DNA from: JAOUEE01 sp051011595
GTDB taxonomy: Bacteria; Actinomycetota; Acidimicrobiia; Acidimicrobiales; SHLQ01
DNA: 5,725 nucleotides
Assembly (NCBI GenBank): GCA_051011595.1
Contig: JBPCTQ010000089.1
Span: 1 to 5,725 of the forward strand
Direction: 5' to 3'
Part shown: positions 4,513-5,725 of the stretch, one piece after another
Numbering within the stretch: position 1 is the first letter of the stretch
Layout: each line of letters opens with the position of its first letter
The notes under the pieces: generated by a model
Databases searched by the model: none
Seen by the model: the letters and a program-made list of their open reading frames with translations, nothing else
Told to the model about the DNA's origin: nothing
Made by a program: the position numbers and the translations under genes

Positions 4513-5725
4513 TCAGGCCCCCACTGCGACGAACGTGTCGAGCACCCGGTCGGCCGCATCGAGGTCGCGTGGTTCGACGGCTTGGATCTCGACCCTCACC
4601 ATGAACGTGCTGGCTGCCGGTACCGCCGCCACCACGATGTAGATGGCGTCGGTCCCACCGCAGTCGGTCCACAGCTGGGCCTCGCCGATGTACAGCGGGT
4701 CCTGGTAGGGCGTGCGTCCACCATTGGTGCACACCTGGCTGAAGTCGATCTCGTTGAGTGACGCTCCGATGTCGGACGCTCCTCGATCCTGGGCGGTCTC
4801 GACCTTCACCCCAGGGCTGTCCCAGGTGGTGTTGAACGACTCGAGGTCGGGGGCGGCCCAGATGCTGGGTCCGAAGTTGGGGTTCTCGGCTCCGTTGGTG
4901 TCGGTCCACTCGGCCGGCACGTCGACCCGGATGGTGCCGGTGTCGTCTTCGACGGTCACGTAGTCGGTGTAGGTGTCGAGGGCCGCATCGCCGGGGTCCT
5001 CGGCCACCTCTTCCTCGAACTCCTGGGCGAACGAGAACGACAACTCGAGGGGGTCGCCGTTGAGCTGGCCCTCGAGCACCTCACCGGTCTCGAAGCGCAA
5101 TACCTCGACGGCCAGCACGTCTTCGCTGCCCTGGGTGCGGAGGATGTCGCAGTAGTCGCTCATGGTGCCGTCGACCGCGAGCACCAGGCCCTCGAGCTTG
5201 GTGACGATGTCGCCGGCCTCGATGCCGGCGTTGTCGGCCGGTGAGCCGGATTCGACACTGGCCACCCATATGCCGCTGATGCCGGCCTCGGGATCGGCCA
5301 CGGCCTGGCCGTTGATGCCGACCGAGTCGACGTCCTCGCCGGTGCTGAGCGTGCTGATGACGGCCTCGGCCTGGGCCGCGTCGATGGCGAAGTTCTGGTC
5401 GCTCTCGTCGATACCCGCGTAGTTGACGCCGACCACCCGGCCGGTCTCGTCGACCAGCGGTCCGCCCGAGTTGCCGCCCCGGATGCGGGCGTCGTGTTCG
5501 AGCACGCCGTCGACCGAGGCCCAGTTGGTCTCGCCGTTGGCGTTGGTGGCGCTGATGATGCCGCCGGTGAGGGTGTAGTCGACGTCTTCGATGGTGGCGG
5601 CGTCGGTGGCCGGGTAGCCGGCCGAGAAGACGTCGACACCGGTGGCCACCTCGTCGGTGCGGAACTCGAGGGCCTGGTAGCCGTCGCCCTCGAGTTGGAT
5701 GACCGCCAGGTCGGAGCACTCGGAC
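4513..5725 (-). CDS. Trypsin-like serine protease with PDZ domain and C-terminal extension (5' partial)
   Basis: This is the C-terminal ~403 residues of an S1C (HtrA/Deg-like) protease, a family that degrades or processes misfolded envelope proteins. The frame is open to the window edge, so GTG 5649 is internal. The catalytic Asp lies in CSDLAVIQL (Asp codon 5710-5712) and the nucleophile Ser in RGGNSGGPLVD (Ser codon 5467-5469), followed by VVGVNYAG. The catalytic His and any signal peptide are outside the window. A PDZ domain follows (about 5055-5325), with SGSPADNAGIEAGDIVTKLEG and GTMSDYCDILRT. An acidic stretch leads to a C-terminal domain (about 4516-4980) that begins TGTIRVDVPAEW and has two cysteines (codons 4729-4731 and 4660-4662) that could form a disulfide, consistent with an exported protein. 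I do not recognise a named family for this last domain. The nitroreductase follows 38 nt downstream. Substrate and regulation are unknown. Confidence 0.92.
   Translation of the reverse strand, partial: SECSDLAVIQLEGDGYQALEFRTDEVATGVDVFSAGYPATDAATIEDVDYTLTGGIISATNANGETNWASVDGVLEHDARIRGGNSGGPLVDETGRVVGVNYAGIDESDQNFAIDAAQAEAVISTLSTGEDVDSVGINGQAVADPEAGISGIWVASVESGSPADNAGIEAGDIVTKLEGLVLAVDGTMSDYCDILRTQGSEDVLAVEVLRFETGEVLEGQLNGDPLELSFSFAQEFEEEVAEDPGDAALDTYTDYVTVEDDTGTIRVDVPAEWTDTNGAENPNFGPSIWAAPDLESFNTTWDSPGVKVETAQDRGASDIGASLNEIDFSQVCTNGGRTPYQDPLYIGEAQLWTDCGGTDAIYIVVAAVPAASTFMVRVEIQAVEPRDLDAADRVLDTFVAVGA

Noticed and set aside
5647..5649. GTG (minus strand) as the start of the protease
   Set aside because: The frame continues upstream with CSDLAVIQL, which contains the catalytic Asp; the true N-terminus is outside the window.
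5081..5719. Arg/His/Gly-rich 212-codon minus-strand frame overlapping the protease
   Set aside because: Off-frame reading of a gene whose true frame contains GNSGGPL and PDZ motifs.

Overview
The window is compact, GC-rich DNA whose four coding regions strongly favour G or C at third codon positions. This composition, a PcrA-type helicase with a C-terminal Tudor-like domain, a deazaflavin (F420)-type nitroreductase and a trypsin-like/PDZ protease together point to a high-GC actinobacterium. Acidimicrobiia-like is my best guess, but this is inference: no rRNA or other marker gene is present. Both ends of the window cut through genes.

Layout: (1) 1-1962, plus strand: the C-terminal ~650 residues of a UvrD/PcrA superfamily 1 DNA helicase, with Walker A upstream of the window. 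(2) 1963-2112: a leader with small inverted repeats and an ambiguous downstream start. (3) 2113-3909, plus strand: an unusual ~598-residue protein made of a degenerate protein-kinase-like domain (all three catalytic signature residues replaced), a long acidic linker carrying two pairs of duplicated short motifs, and a C-terminal block of four 17-residue repeats resembling a bactofilin-type beta-helix. (4) 3910-4039: a convergent intergenic region with two hairpins, plus a third at its edge that spans the stop codon of the next gene. (5) 4040-4474, minus strand: an F420-dependent nitroreductase-family protein. (6) 4513-5725, minus strand: a trypsin-like serine protease with a PDZ domain and an extra C-terminal domain, 5'-truncated by the window edge.

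The helicase and the pseudokinase-like gene run in the same direction and could share a transcript. The protease and nitroreductase are separated by 38 nt on the minus strand and are probably co-transcribed. The two pairs converge on the hairpin-rich region. No functional link between the pairs is evident. The most interesting item is the pseudokinase/acidic linker/beta-helix protein, a plausible cytoplasmic scaffold rather than an enzyme. I see no mobile element, CRISPR array, tRNA or rRNA.
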